A stretch of DNA of 64,000 nt from positions 1 through 64,000 of the forward strand of contig MELC01000058.1 in assembly GCA_001767455.1 (NCBI GenBank). The letters run 5' to 3'. Shown here in pieces: positions 9,362 to 17,821 of this stretch. Position 1 is the stretch's first letter; every line of letters starts with the position of its first letter. Position numbers and translations under genes: made by a program. The DNA comes from Acidobacteria bacterium RIFCSPLOWO2_12_FULL_66_21 (GTDB taxonomy: Bacteria > Acidobacteriota > Vicinamibacteria > Vicinamibacterales > 2-12-FULL-66-21). The notes beneath the pieces were generated by a model that was not told where the DNA came from, ran no database searches, and saw only the letters and a list, made by a program, of their open reading frames with translations.

Positions 9362-10983
9362 TCGACGGAGCCGCCGCGCGCGGCAGATCGACGGTCGCGA
9401 TGGCGCCGCGGCAGGACGACCCTTCGAGCGTGACCGACCCGCCATGCGCGTGCGCCAGTCGCGCCGCGATGGTGAGCCCCAGGCCCGTGCCGCCGGCGCG
9501 CGTCGTGAACAACGGTTCGAATGCCTGCCGCGCGACGTCTTCGCTGAGCCCGGCTCCCGTATCGATCACCCGGATGACGACATGGTCGTTCTCCGGCCGG
9601 CAGACGACGCGGATGTCGCCCCCTTCACGCACGGCGTCGACGGCGTTCAACAGAAGATTGAGAAACAGCTGCTCCAATGCCCCAACATCCCCGTGGACGA
9701 GCACCGGCGCGCCGTCCTCCGCGCTCAGCTCGATCTCCAGCGGACGCTTCGAGCTGCGCACGGCCACTGCAATCGCCGCCGCAAGAGGGGCCGTTACGTC
9801 GACCGGCGCAGTTCCCGCGCGCGCCACGCGCGTCGCGAGCAGCGCCGCGCCGACGCTGCGGTCGAGGCGCTCGATCTCGGCGAGGGCACGGCGCAGCGGG
9901 CGGAGCGCGCGCGAACCCTCCGGCATCCCCTCTTCGACGACCTGCAGATCGACGCGGATAGCAGTGAGCGGGTTGCGGACTTCGTGCGCGAGCGTGGCGG
10001 CGAATTCCCCGACGCGCGCGAGCGCGCGCTGCTCGGCCAGCGACTGCAGCGTCTGCCGGAGACTTGACGTCATGTGGTTGAAGGACCGCGCCACGCGCGC
10101 GACCTCGTCCGCGCCGCGGGCTTCGACCTGCCGGTCGAGCGCCACCCGCCGCCACCGCCTCAGCGGCGGACGCAAGACGGTGGAGCGATCGCGTCATGCC
10201 GGCAGTGAAGGCCGCCGCCAGGGCGATACCGCCCGCCGCGACGGCCACCAGTACCCACAGGCCGCGGCGCGACGCCTCGCGCAACGGATGCTCGAACGGG
10301 GTCAGCGGAGCAGCGCCGACGATCTCCAGCGCCGGTTCCGCCAGCGTTCGCCGCACCGCGAGCCACCGCTCGCCTCCCCATTCGAACACCGGCTGTCCTG
10401 CCTCGGGCCGATCGAACGGCAACGGCACGAGCGGCGCGCCCGTGGACGCGTCGAACACCCCCACGATTGTCCCGATGCTGCCCGGGCTGATCTGCCGCTG
10501 GCGGAACAACACGCTCATCGGCACGGTCGCCGACAGCCAACCGACCGACTCGCCGAGTGGCGACCGGTGCACCGGCACGATCATCGGAACGACCGGCGCG
10601 TTCTCTTCGACTGCGGCGCCCGCGCCCGAATCGAGAGCCCGCACCGGCGCCTGCGCGCGGTCGCGCACCATGACGGAGAAGAGAGCCGGCTGGATACCTG
10701 ACGGGCGCGGTAGCATGAGATCCGCGGGCGAACCGCCCGACAGCACCCTGCGGACCTCCGGTTCCGCCGCGATGTCGAGCAGCGCGCTGCGCTGTTCGAT
10801 CCATCGCTGCGCGATGTCGCGGGCCGCCTCCTCGATGGCATCCTGCACGCGCGACTCCAGCAGCTGCCGGCTGGACCGCTCGGCGCTGCGCGTGATCCAC
10901 AGGCCGGCGATCGCCAGCGGCAGCACCGCCACGAAGACGGTGACGACGAGGAGCCGGACGCGAAGCGACCGGGTCCAGCGCAT
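9357..10983 (-). pseudogene. NtrB-type sensor histidine kinase, interrupted by a frameshift
   Basis: The 5' part, from ATG 10983, encodes a first TM helix (LLVVTVFVAVLPLAIAGLW), a periplasmic sensor region, a second TM helix (VLVAVAAGGIALAAAFTAG) and the start of a HAMP domain. The frame is lost near 10140-10145, at the expected HAMP motif AVAAG-LDRQ, where one extra base is present. The next frame continues through HAMP, HisKA with the H-box AHEVRNPLTAIR, and an HATPase_c domain with N-box NLLLNAVDAV, DTGAGLS and GGTGLGLTI, ending at 9357. The combined length of about 540 residues is normal for the family. Its start overlaps the stop of the NtrC-like gene (TGATG), so the pair is translationally coupled. 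A one-base lesion may be an assembly error; if real, the regulator lacks its kinase. Confidence 0.8.
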
Positions 10984-12365
10984 CACTCGGTGTCATCCTC
11001 CTCGCGGGACGTTCGCCGCGACCGCGCGAACGGCTCGAGATCGTACTTCTCGATGAGGCGATCGAGGCGCGGCCGTGAGATCCGCAGCAGTGTGGCGGTC
11101 TTCGACTTGCGTCCGCCGGCCGCCTGCAGGACCCGCTTGATGTGCGCCCGTTCGGCCTCTTCGAGCGACGTCGCCCCGGCCCCCTCTTCGTCCTCGCGCT
11201 GTTGCGCCAGCTTCAGGTGCTCCGGCCGTATCACCTCGCCAGGCGCCGCAACCAGGGCGCGCTCGATGCAGTTCTCCAGCTCGCGCACGTTCCCGGGCCA
11301 GTCGTGGGCGCTGAGCATCGCCCGGGCCGCAGCATCGACGACAGGCGCCGGACGATTCATCGCCAGGCTCTTGCGGCCGAGCAGGTGCTCCACGAGCAGC
11401 GGGATGTCTCCGCGGCGGTTGCGGAGCGGCGGGACGGTGATCTCCAGGACGCGCAGCCGGTAGTACAGGTCCGCGCGGAACTCGCGCCGCTCGACGAGGT
11501 CCTCGAGGTCCTGGTGGGTCGCGGCGATGACGCGGGCCGTGGTCCGCTGGGGCCGGTCCGCTCCGACCGGGTAGTAATCTCCCTCCTGCAGGATTCGGAG
11601 GAGCTTGGCCTGGAACTCGCCCGGCGTGTCGCCGATCTCGTCGAGCAGAATCGTGCCGTCGCGCGCCTGCGCGAAACGGCCGGCGCGATCGCCGGTGGCG
11701 CCGGTGAACGCGCCACGCACGTGGCCGAACAGCTCCGACTCGAGCAGCGTCTCCGGGATCGCGGCGCAGTTGACGGCGATGAACGGACGTTCGGCGCGCG
11801 GGGACAGGGCGTGAATCGCGCGCGCGATCACCTCCTTCCCCGTGCCGCTTTCCCCGCGAATCAGGACCGTCGTGTTCGCGGCGGCCGCCTGGCCGATCAT
11901 CTTGAACACGTCGATCATCGCGGGATCGCGGCCGACGAGGCCGGCGCCCGACGCGGCGGCGGACTGCGGCGCCGGCGCGGCTCCCCGGCCGCGGCGCGCG
12001 GCGCGATCCGCGAACACGCGCGAGAGCGTCTCGCGCAGCCGGAACAGATCGAGCGGCTTGATGAGGAAATCGACGGCGCCGTCACGCATCGCCGCGGCAA
12101 CCGTCGGCAGATCCTCGTAGGCGGTCATCAGGAGGACGTCGGTGCCCGGCGAACGCTCGCGCACGATCCGGAGGAAGTCGAGCCCCGAGCGCCCGGGCAT
12201 CCGCACATCCGCGAGCGCGACGTCCGCCGCCTGCCCGGCGAGCAGTTCGAGCGCGGCGTCGACGTTCGCGGCCGTGCGTACCGTTACGAATTCCGACGCC
12301 AGCGCTTCCGACAGCGCCGTCCTGACGCGGGGATCGTCATCGACGATGAGAAGGCTGTCGCTCAC
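10983..12365 (-). CDS. NtrC-family sigma-54-dependent response regulator
   Basis: 460 residues from a GTG. Residues 1-120 are a receiver domain (LLIVDDDPR acidic pocket, ADVRMPG with the phospho-acceptor Asp, FLIKPLD with the conserved Lys). An AAA+ sigma-54 activator domain spans about 145-380 with Walker A GESGTGKE, the sigma-54 contact loop GAFTGA and Walker B ILLDEIGD. A Fis-type HTH is at the C-terminus (KSKTATLLRISRPRLDRLI). It therefore should activate sigma-54 promoters on phosphorylation by the coupled, frameshifted kinase. No -24/-12 promoter was clearly recognised nearby. It lies just downstream of two collapsed genes on the same strand. Confidence 0.92.
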   Translation of the reverse strand: MSDSLLIVDDDPRVRTALSEALASEFVTVRTAANVDAALELLAGQAADVALADVRMPGRSGLDFLRIVRERSPGTDVLLMTAYEDLPTVAAAMRDGAVDFLIKPLDLFRLRETLSRVFADRAARRGRGAAPAPQSAAASGAGLVGRDPAMIDVFKMIGQAAAANTTVLIRGESGTGKEVIARAIHALSPRAERPFIAVNCAAIPETLLESELFGHVRGAFTGATGDRAGRFAQARDGTILLDEIGDTPGEFQAKLLRILQEGDYYPVGADRPQRTTARVIAATHQDLEDLVERREFRADLYYRLRVLEITVPPLRNRRGDIPLLVEHLLGRKSLAMNRPAPVVDAAARAMLSAHDWPGNVRELENCIERALVAAPGEVIRPEHLKLAQQREDEEGAGATSLEEAERAHIKRVLQAAGGRKSKTATLLRISRPRLDRLIEKYDLEPFARSRRTSREEDDTE

Positions 12366-12377
12366 GTATGGCGGACG

Positions 12378-12520
12378 TCAGAACCCGCCGCGTCCGCGTC
12401 CTCCTCGTCCCGCAGAAGCGTCCGGGACGTCGATGTTGACCATGCGCCCGTCGACGAGACGTGGCAGATCCGCGTCGCCTCGGCGAACACACAGGCCCCG
12501 AATCGAATCCTGGATGTCAT
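12378..12520 (-). pseudogene. Collapsed gene, second of a tandem pair
   Basis: A clear start (ATG 12520 preceded by GGAGG with seven-base spacing) opens MTSRIRFGACVFAEA. This frame loses sense, while another frame of the same DNA carries a typical C-terminus (LPRLVDGRMVNIDV, then a Gly/Arg tail ending at 12378). The pattern is that of a gene that kept its first and last codons and lost the middle. Acidobacterial periplasmic amidohydrolases often occur in tandem and end in a similar strand, so I suspect an amidohydrolase, but too little remains for certainty. It ends 12 bases before the NtrC-like start. Confidence 0.45.
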
Positions 12521-12530
12521 GGCCGTCCTC

Positions 12531-13057
12531 CTACTGGCGGGCGATGCACTTCTGGTAAAGGGCAAGGTGCTTGTTGTCGGGCCCGACGTCCCTGCCGGCG
12601 ATCACGACGCGAGTCACCTGGCTCTTCGCCTCGAGCGGATCGCCTTTCGAGATGAACAGGTTGGCGTCCTTGTCCGCCTCCAGGCTGCCGACGCGGTCCG
12701 CAATCCCGAGGATCTCGGCCTTCACGGTGACAAAACACCGCTACGCGTAAGCTGGCGCCGTGCCAGGTGCCGAGCGGTGACATCGGCGCGTCGAAGAGCG
12801 CTATCGAGTCTGAGCGCCGCCGACGAGCGGGAATGCGGACAGAATCCGATTGTACACGCATGCCGCACCGCGGAGTGTCCAAACAGATGCAGACGGGCGG
12901 GACACGGCCCGCGTGATGCCGTCAACGTGCGTTCGGCTTCAGGCGATCGCTGGGGTGCTGCCGCGGCGGGCTGTCCCGGCGGGTGGAGGCGCAGCGGCGA
13001 TACAGACACGCACGACAGCGCGACTGCAACCGCGGCCGACAGCGCCTGGCCCCTCAT
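12531..13057 (-). pseudogene. Collapsed amidohydrolase (imidazolonepropionase-like) remnant
   Basis: The C-terminal 64 residues (12725 to the stop at 12531) are a typical end of the metal-dependent amidohydrolase superfamily: AEILGIADRVGSLEADKDAN followed by LFISKGDPLEAKSQVTRVVI and a NKHLALYQK tail. The catalytic barrel is absent. Upstream, ATG 13057 opens a signal-peptide-like sequence (MRGQALSAAVAVALSCVSV) that may be the original N-terminus. The bases between have no consistent frame. In the family this enzyme is over 400 residues, so several hundred codons are missing. Confidence 0.6.
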
Positions 13058-13142
13058 TGCGATTCCGAGGGACTCACGGGGCACGTCACGAACAAGAAGG
13101 GTGGCCTGGAACTCGTCGGGCAGCGCGAACTCCCCTCAGCAC

Positions 13143-14420
13143 CTATGTGCCGAAGCGCGGGTTCACGATCGCGCTGAAAATCGAGCCGAAGGTGTAGGTG
13201 AGGCTCAACCGGAAGTCGTAGTCGTACCCGCTTCGCAGCTGCCGCTGGCGCAGGAGGATCTCCTCCGGTGTCGCGCCCCTGCGCGGCAGCGAGATCTGGT
13301 CCCGGATCCGCGACGCGCTGCCTTCCGCGGAGATCGAAAGGCCCCGCGCGACCCGCCAGGAGATCTCCCCGTCAGCCTCGAGGCGGTACTTCCCGAGATC
13401 GTGCAGGTACTGTGAGAACTCCACGCTCGCCTGCAGCGAGCCCCATCGCTCGCGCTGGTCGAACGTCGTGGAGATCAGGTGCTTCCCGCGCGTTTCCTCG
13501 AGCCTCCCGAACAGCGTCTCCTCGTTGTACCGGGCGTGAACGGCTCCGAGCGCATAGATCGACCGCAGCTGCCGTTTGGTGTAGGCGGAGTACGGGAACA
13601 CGTTGAATTCAATGCCGGCGAGTCCCTCGACGCTCAGCGCGCTGTTGTCGAAGGTGGACGACCGGAGCTCGGCGCTGCCGCCGGCCGACCAGTGCTCTCC
13701 CAGCCCCTTGACGACGAGCGCGTTCAAGTCCCGCTCACGGCGGTCGACCGACACCGGATCCTCTTCGTCGAGATCGAACTCCTCCCGCCGGTGCTCGAAC
13801 GACGCGCCGAGCGTGATCTTCCAGTCCGGCGTGATCCGGTCGGCGCTGACCGATCCGCCGAACTCGAGCTCGCGACTGGACTCCTCCCCCTCGACGGAGG
13901 CTGATCCGCGGAGGCTGAAGACCCAGTTGTTCCAGCGGTCGCCGGCGACGGCGGGCCGCTGCTTCTCCGTGCCGAGCTCGACGCTCACTTCGAGCCGCTG
14001 CGGCACACCGCCGCGCGCGACGTAGTTCAACAGTCCGATCCTGAGCATGGTGGCGATCTGGCGCCGGATGACATCCTCGGAATCCGAGGTGGTCGTGACG
14101 GCCTTCATCGAGTGATCCACGCCCAGCAGACGACCCAGTCCCGTAAAGGCCGCCGTGTACTCCCGCCCTCCGGCGCCGGTCTCGATGCTGGTGATGAGGA
14201 CGTGGACGTCCGCCTCGTTTCGGTCGCGGACGTAATCGACGAAGACGACGTCGGACCGGAGAAAGTCCTGGTAGCAGCTGCTGCAGTCGAGAAACACTTT
14301 CAGCTGCGCCGCGGCGGGCCGAGCGGCGGCGACAGGAGGCTCCTGGGCACCTGCTGGAAGGGGCGCGACACCCACGAGGCACGTCGCGGCAACCACGAAT
14401 ACAGGAAGCCTGGTGTGCAT
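13143..14420 (-). CDS. Outer-membrane beta-barrel protein with N-terminal domain of unknown function
   Basis: 425 residues from ATG 14420. A signal peptide (MHTRLPVFVVAATCLVGVAP to about residue 25) is followed by an N-terminal globular region with a CSSCYQ motif (residues 46-51) and a part rich in alternating strands from about residue 150 to the C-terminus. The end YTFGSIFSAIVNPRFGT is a reasonable barrel end, although the last residue is not the usual Phe. The strand pattern (SLRGSASVEGEESS, ITLGASFEHRREEF, GSLQASVEFSQYL) resembles DUF481-like salt-induced barrels. The function is unknown; outer-membrane location is inferred. Confidence 0.78.
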   Translation of the reverse strand: MHTRLPVFVVAATCLVGVAPLPAGAQEPPVAAARPAAAQLKVFLDCSSCYQDFLRSDVVFVDYVRDRNEADVHVLITSIETGAGGREYTAAFTGLGRLLGVDHSMKAVTTTSDSEDVIRRQIATMLRIGLLNYVARGGVPQRLEVSVELGTEKQRPAVAGDRWNNWVFSLRGSASVEGEESSRELEFGGSVSADRITPDWKITLGASFEHRREEFDLDEEDPVSVDRRERDLNALVVKGLGEHWSAGGSAELRSSTFDNSALSVEGLAGIEFNVFPYSAYTKRQLRSIYALGAVHARYNEETLFGRLEETRGKHLISTTFDQRERWGSLQASVEFSQYLHDLGKYRLEADGEISWRVARGLSISAEGSASRIRDQISLPRRGATPEEILLRQRQLRSGYDYDFRLSLTYTFGSIFSAIVNPRFGT

Positions 14421-14584
14421 GACCAGGGCATCTTAGCTTGACTGGTCTTCCTGGAGCTGCTGCGATTTCCGCGCCTCTGCTGATCTGCTTGCGGCGGCTG
14501 GGCCGCGTGCGAATCGTACCGTGCCCTCCACAGAATCAACCCGGACTTCAGCGCGGGCGACGATCCGTCCGTGCGAGACGCGAG

Positions 14585-14750
14585 CTAGTGTCCCGTCCCC
14601 GTGGATCGTGGCATCAATCCCGGAGCGCGGCGCCTGGCTGGCAAGGCGCGACGACCGAGAATACTGGGTGTATTTGAGGAAGGAGCAACGCAGCCAGACG
14701 GAATGCCCCGCCCGGGAGTTATGTCACGAACCACGGGGACGGGACACTAG
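14585..14750. mobile_element. MITE/REP-like element with about 30-bp terminal inverted repeats
   Basis: A perfect 20-bp inverted repeat (begins CTAGTGTCCCGTCC at 14585; its complement ends at 14750) extends with a few mismatches to about 30 bp per arm. Each end carries CTAG at its edge. The 166-bp unit has no coding capacity. It sits in a region of gene fragments with no transposase beside it, so it would be a non-autonomous element, or a REP unit moved by a transposase elsewhere. Confidence 0.6.
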
Positions 14751-14751
14751 A

Positions 14752-14900
14752 GCCGGGCCGCGGCTCACCGCCAGGCTCGGGAAACCGACGGTGGCGTCGG
14801 CCTCTTCCTCGACGCGCATCGACTTCCAGGCCACTCCGTCCGTCGAGACGCTGACGTCGATCCCGCCGGCGCCGACCGCGAAGGCCACGCCGAATTGGAC
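14752..14900 (-). pseudogene. Fragment of a BNR/galactose-binding-like secreted protein
   Basis: A minus-strand frame reads VAFAVGAGGIDVSVSTDGVA then WKSMRVEEEADATVGFPSLA. The DVSVSTDGVAW part resembles an Asp-box or discoidin-like module. There is no start, and the frame stops inside the MITE-like element. It is a remnant only. Confidence 0.35.
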
Positions 14901-15207
14901 AACGCGTTCGGCGGCGCGGCGCTCTTCAAGAACATGCTCAACACGGGCAACGCGCTGGTGACCGGCGAGCACTTCACCGCGCGTGACTGTTCGGCCGACG
15001 CACAACGGCCCGGTCGTATTGAGTGTCGGCGCGGAGGACGAGTGGTCCGGCGTCGCCTCGATCTCGCCCGTCGCGCTCGTGTTGACGAGTGAGGGTGCCG
15101 CCGTGCGCGGCAGCGCCACCGCCGTCGATGAAGCCGGCAACACGGCAACGGTCGAGTCGTTCGCCGTGCAGATCGACCTCACACCACCGACGATCGCGTT
15201 CACCTAG
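14892..15207 (+). pseudogene. C-terminal fragments of an Ig-like surface protein
   Basis: One frame (14892-14988) reads LDNAFGGAALFKNMLNTGNA followed by LVTGEHFTARD. After a frameshift near 14988 another frame gives the end of an Ig-like/HYR-related domain (WSGVASISPVALVLTSEG, then GSATAVDEAGNTATV) and stops at 15205-15207. Domains of this sort occur in tandem in large secreted proteins such as the one at 1846-6435. There is no start or signal peptide, so this is debris of a larger gene. Confidence 0.5.
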
Positions 15208-15273
15208 GAAGCCGTAGGGCGCTGGCCGGCTGAGCGCGGGACAGGAGGCCTGAAATCCGTCCCGCGCGGGATC

Positions 15274-15936
15274 CTACTGCTCCCACGTGAGCATCATCTC
15301 GATCGTCCCCTTGTCCTTGTAGGCCTTTTCCGCCAGCTTCACCCAGTCTTCGGACACGGTCGCTTTGATGCCGCTCTCGAGGTCGAACCCCGTCGCGGCG
15401 ACGAAGCGCCCCTGCGTCAGAATGATCGCGAGGTGGTCCATGTCGTTGACGATCGCGCTGACGGGACTCTCCTGTTCCGCCTGGTTCTCGGGCTGTTCGA
15501 CGCTGAAGTCGAACGTCATCTTCAGCGTCATCCGGCGGCCATCCGCGGCCAGGTTCACCGCCGCCGCGCCAGGCACGTCGCCGAACAAGCGCGTCATCAC
15601 ACGCTCGATGGAGTGGAACTTCGCGTCCGTGACGACGAGGAACGGCGCTTCGTCACGAAGGACCCTGGTGCGGACGGGCCCCATCGGGTCCATGGCCTCG
15701 AGCGCGAGGGCGACGCCGTGGCGTCCCGCCGACGCCGCGGTGATGTAGGTCTGTTCCTCGGACGTCCGCTTCGCCGCGTCCCCTTCGTCGGAGTACACGT
15801 TGTTCTCGGCGACGATCCACGTCACCGCGCCGTCCGGCGACAGACACAAGGTGTGGGTCGTGTCCTTCTGCAGACAGCCCGCCGCGAGCATCGCCACCCC
15901 CGCCACGATCGAAAACCCCGCATGTTTGCTGGTCAT
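15274..15936 (-). CDS. Lipoprotein of unknown function
   Basis: 220 residues. Two ATGs lie in tandem; the second (15936) is preferred because GGAGG is five bases upstream of it and only two from the first. The N-terminus MTSKHAGFSIVAGVAMLAAG followed by Cys is a lipoprotein signal. The remainder is a soluble periplasmic domain with no family I recognise. It diverges from the ECF sigma gene with 63 bp between start codons, so it is a candidate target or partner of that sigma factor. Confidence 0.78.
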   Translation of the reverse strand: MTSKHAGFSIVAGVAMLAAGCLQKDTTHTLCLSPDGAVTWIVAENNVYSDEGDAAKRTSEEQTYITAASAGRHGVALALEAMDPMGPVRTRVLRDEAPFLVVTDAKFHSIERVMTRLFGDVPGAAAVNLAADGRRMTLKMTFDFSVEQPENQAEQESPVSAIVNDMDHLAIILTQGRFVAATGFDLESGIKATVSEDWVKLAEKAYKDKGTIEMMLTWEQ

Positions 15937-15960
15937 CATTGCCTCCTGCCCTATAGACGG

Positions 15961-15999
15961 CATCGGCGGAGGGAACCGAACGTGGTAACGTTTCGGCCC
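15961..15999 (+). promoter_or_regulatory. Upstream region of the sigma gene, duplicated at 19909-19947
   Basis: The 39 bases before the sigma ATG match, without gaps and at most positions, the 39 bases before the truncated second sigma copy. The best conserved block contains GGAACCG followed by ACGTGGTAA. GGAAC is a usual -35 element for ECF promoters, but the spacing to a -10 was not established. It may be an autoregulated ECF promoter that also acts on the divergent lipoprotein gene. Confidence 0.4.
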
Positions 16000-16581
16000 A
16001 TGGAGGCCCCGGCGACGGTCGATTTGCTGCGGCAGGCGAAAGCCGGATCGCCAGACGCGCTCAACCGTCTGTACGAGCGGTGCGCCGGCCGCCTGCTGTC
16101 GTACATCCGTCTTCGCATGGGACAGCCCCTGCGCGCGCGGCTCGAGTCGCGCGACATCCTCCAGGCGACCTTCCTCAAGTCGCTGACGCACCTCGATCAG
16201 CTCGAGGGCAGCGAGACCGGATCGCTGATGGCGTGGCTCGCGCGGATCGCGGAGAACGAGATCCGCGATCGCGCGGATTTCGAGGGGCGCCAGCGGCGGG
16301 ATGCCGCGCGCGAGGTGCCGATCGACGACGACGCGGCGTTTCGCGCGTCGGCGCATTCGGCGCTGTCGGAGGTGATCCTCGACGAGGAGGCGCTGCAGCT
16401 CGAACGCGCGCTCGAGGCGTTGTCGCCCGCGCACCGCGAGATCATCCTGCTGCGGAAATTCGAGGAACTGTCGTTCGCCGAGATCGGCGGCCGGCTCGGG
16501 AAGTCCGAAGATGCGTGCCGGATGCTGCTCGCGCGCGCGATGACGGCGCTCACGCTGAAGCTGTCGGAGACGGCCGGATGA
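16000..16581 (+). CDS. ECF-family RNA polymerase sigma factor
   Basis: 193 residues from ATG 16000. Region 2 is at about residues 8-80 (LYERCAGRLLSYIRLRM, RDILQATFLKSLTHLDQL) and region 4 at about 130-185 (LSPAHREIILLRKFEELSFA, EIGGRLGKSEDACRMLLARA). It belongs with the ECF sigma factors that are usually paired with a Ser/Thr kinase in Planctomycetes and Acidobacteria. Its stop overlaps the start of a kinase remnant (ATGA), so it was once followed by a translationally coupled kinase. The kinase is now truncated, and the intact homologous kinase sits 3.4 kb away behind a collapsed second sigma copy. No anti-sigma gene is adjacent. Confidence 0.92.
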   Translation: MEAPATVDLLRQAKAGSPDALNRLYERCAGRLLSYIRLRMGQPLRARLESRDILQATFLKSLTHLDQLEGSETGSLMAWLARIAENEIRDRADFEGRQRRDAAREVPIDDDAAFRASAHSALSEVILDEEALQLERALEALSPAHREIILLRKFEELSFAEIGGRLGKSEDACRMLLARAMTALTLKLSETAG

Positions 16582-16658
16582 GCAGCACGACCGCGGAACT
16601 CGAGGCACGCGTCGCGCGGTTCATCGAGCACCACGTGCTCCATGGCCCGCGGTGCTGA
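16578..16658 (+). pseudogene. Truncated N-terminus of a Ser/Thr kinase (26 codons)
   Basis: The ATG overlaps the sigma stop and opens MSSTTAELEARVARFIEHHV, almost identical to the N-terminus of the intact kinase at 20009. DNA similarity between the copies ends near 16653, and a stop follows at once (HGPRC). It is the stump of the first kinase copy of a duplicated sigma/kinase module. Confidence 0.8.
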
Positions 16659-16782
16659 ATCGCAAGTGCCTTCACGGCGGCAGACAGGTCCCCGAAGCGC
16701 GTGGCCGGATGGCCGCGCGCCTGGCAGGGCGCCGCGCAGCCTCAGAACATGCGCTCGATCTCTGGGAGGAGGCGCGGGAGCG

Positions 16783-17070
16783 TCAGCAGCCGGGCAGGCT
16801 GCCGCACACCCCATTTGTTGCAACCCCGGCGTGGCAATTCCGGATGCACAGCGCGTATTCCTTGCCGACCCCGCCGTCGCGCGGGTGGCTGAAATTAGTG
16901 CCGCAGCAGTCAAGGCAGATCTGGACGCACGCGGACTTAGTGTTGTCGGCGGCCAGGCCCAGCGACGCGAGCACGACAGCGATCAGGCCGCCGCCAATCA
17001 GGCGGAAGGCCTGCCGGCGCGGCAGGTCCGCGGCCGCGTCCTTGGCGAGCTTGTCGAATCGATCTCCCAT
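16783..17070 (-). CDS. Secreted Cys-rich small protein with Tat-type signal
   Basis: 95 residues from ATG 17070, preceded by AAGGAG. A polar N-terminal extension (MGDRFDKLAKDAAADLP) leads to a twin-arginine motif (RRQAFRL) and a hydrophobic segment (IGGGLIAVVLASLGLAA, about residues 25-41), as in Tat substrates. The mature part has eight cysteines in about 50 residues (ACVQICLDCC, ALCIRNCHAG, VCGSLPGC), enough for four disulfides or a metal site. The gene starts 20 bp after a MauD-like thioredoxin on the same strand, so the two are probably one operon with the thioredoxin acting on the cysteines. No family is assigned; methylamine dehydrogenase light chain, matured by MauD, has a similar architecture but no sequence match is claimed. 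Confidence 0.75.
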   Translation of the reverse strand: MGDRFDKLAKDAAADLPRRQAFRLIGGGLIAVVLASLGLAADNTKSACVQICLDCCGTNFSHPRDGGVGKEYALCIRNCHAGVATNGVCGSLPGC

Positions 17071-17090
17071 TGGACTGTTCTCCTTTGCGG

Positions 17091-17732
17091 TTAGTGTCCG
17101 GAAGCACGCGCCGCGGTTCCCGTCGATGCCAGCGCGAGAATCGCGTCCATACCCAGGGCAACGTTGGCAGCAATGCGGCCCTGTTCGTCGATCAGATACG
17201 CAATGGGCGTCGCGAACTTGGCGTACGCCCGGGAGAGCTGCCACTGCTCCTGGAGGGCCACCGGAAACGTCAGCCGATGCTCCGCAACCTTGCGCCGGTT
17301 GCGATCGGGGTCCCCCCGGCTCACCATCACGACGCTCACGTCCAGCGTCTCTCTCGAGAGCCGCTCGAGTTTCGGCGCGAGCAGGTTGCACGGCCCGCAG
17401 TCCGGATCGGAAAACACGAGCAGCACGCGGCGCCCCACGTAATCGCTGAGCGAAAGTTCGCCGCCATCGAGCCGAGGCAACGTGAACGCCGGAGCCGCCG
17501 TGCCTGGCGTCAAGCCGTTCCGGTTGATGCGGCTGCCGGCCAGCGAACGATCCCCGAACGGACGCGGGCCCGGGTGTTCACCGCCGGCGGCGAGTTTTTC
17601 GATCTCGGCTTCGAGCGCTTCAACCCGCAGAAGCGTCCGGCCGTTCTGGCGGAGGAGCTGATAGACGAGCCACGCGACGAGCGCCAGAGCCGCCCACGCG
17701 AGCACAAGGAAAATGCCGACGAGGCCCGCCAC
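17091..17732 (-). CDS. Membrane-anchored thioredoxin-like protein (MauD/redoxin type)
   Basis: 213 residues from GTG 17732, the only usual start in the frame. An N-terminal TM helix (LVGIFLVLAWAALALVAWLV) and a short coiled coil (LLRVEALEAEIEKLAAG) precede an AhpC/TSA-type redoxin domain (about residues 72-200). The active site is SDPDCGPCNLLAPKL, a CxxC with the usual position after strand 1, followed by the cis-Pro region TPIAYLIDEQG. The active domain should lie in the periplasm, as in MauD. It is likely a dithiol/disulfide enzyme for the Cys-rich protein encoded next. No MauE-like electron donor is visible nearby. Confidence 0.85.
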   Translation of the reverse strand: MAGLVGIFLVLAWAALALVAWLVYQLLRQNGRTLLRVEALEAEIEKLAAGGEHPGPRPFGDRSLAGSRINRNGLTPGTAAPAFTLPRLDGGELSLSDYVGRRVLLVFSDPDCGPCNLLAPKLERLSRETLDVSVVMVSRGDPDRNRRKVAEHRLTFPVALQEQWQLSRAYAKFATPIAYLIDEQGRIAANVALGMDAILALASTGTAARASGH

Positions 17733-17821
17733 GAAAGTGGTGCTCGAGGCGATCAGGCCCAGACGGCTTTGGTCATCACGTGTCGGGATCCAGGAAGATG
17801 CATGGTGACTCGCCTAGCCTA

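Noticed and set aside
11142-13415. 757-codon plus-strand frame across ntrC and the collapsed genes
   Set aside because: It crosses several features on the other strand, and its translation is Arg-rich without domains. A GC-rich artefact.
15433-15999. N-terminal extension of the sigma factor to 382 residues
   Set aside because: The extension is antisense to the lipoprotein gene. The sigma domain starts at ATG 16000, and the duplicated copy confirms that start.
16783-17732. A methylamine dehydrogenase cluster
   Set aside because: Only the thioredoxin resembles MauD. The Cys-rich protein is shorter and lacks the tryptophan pair of the MauA cofactor; no large subunit is present.
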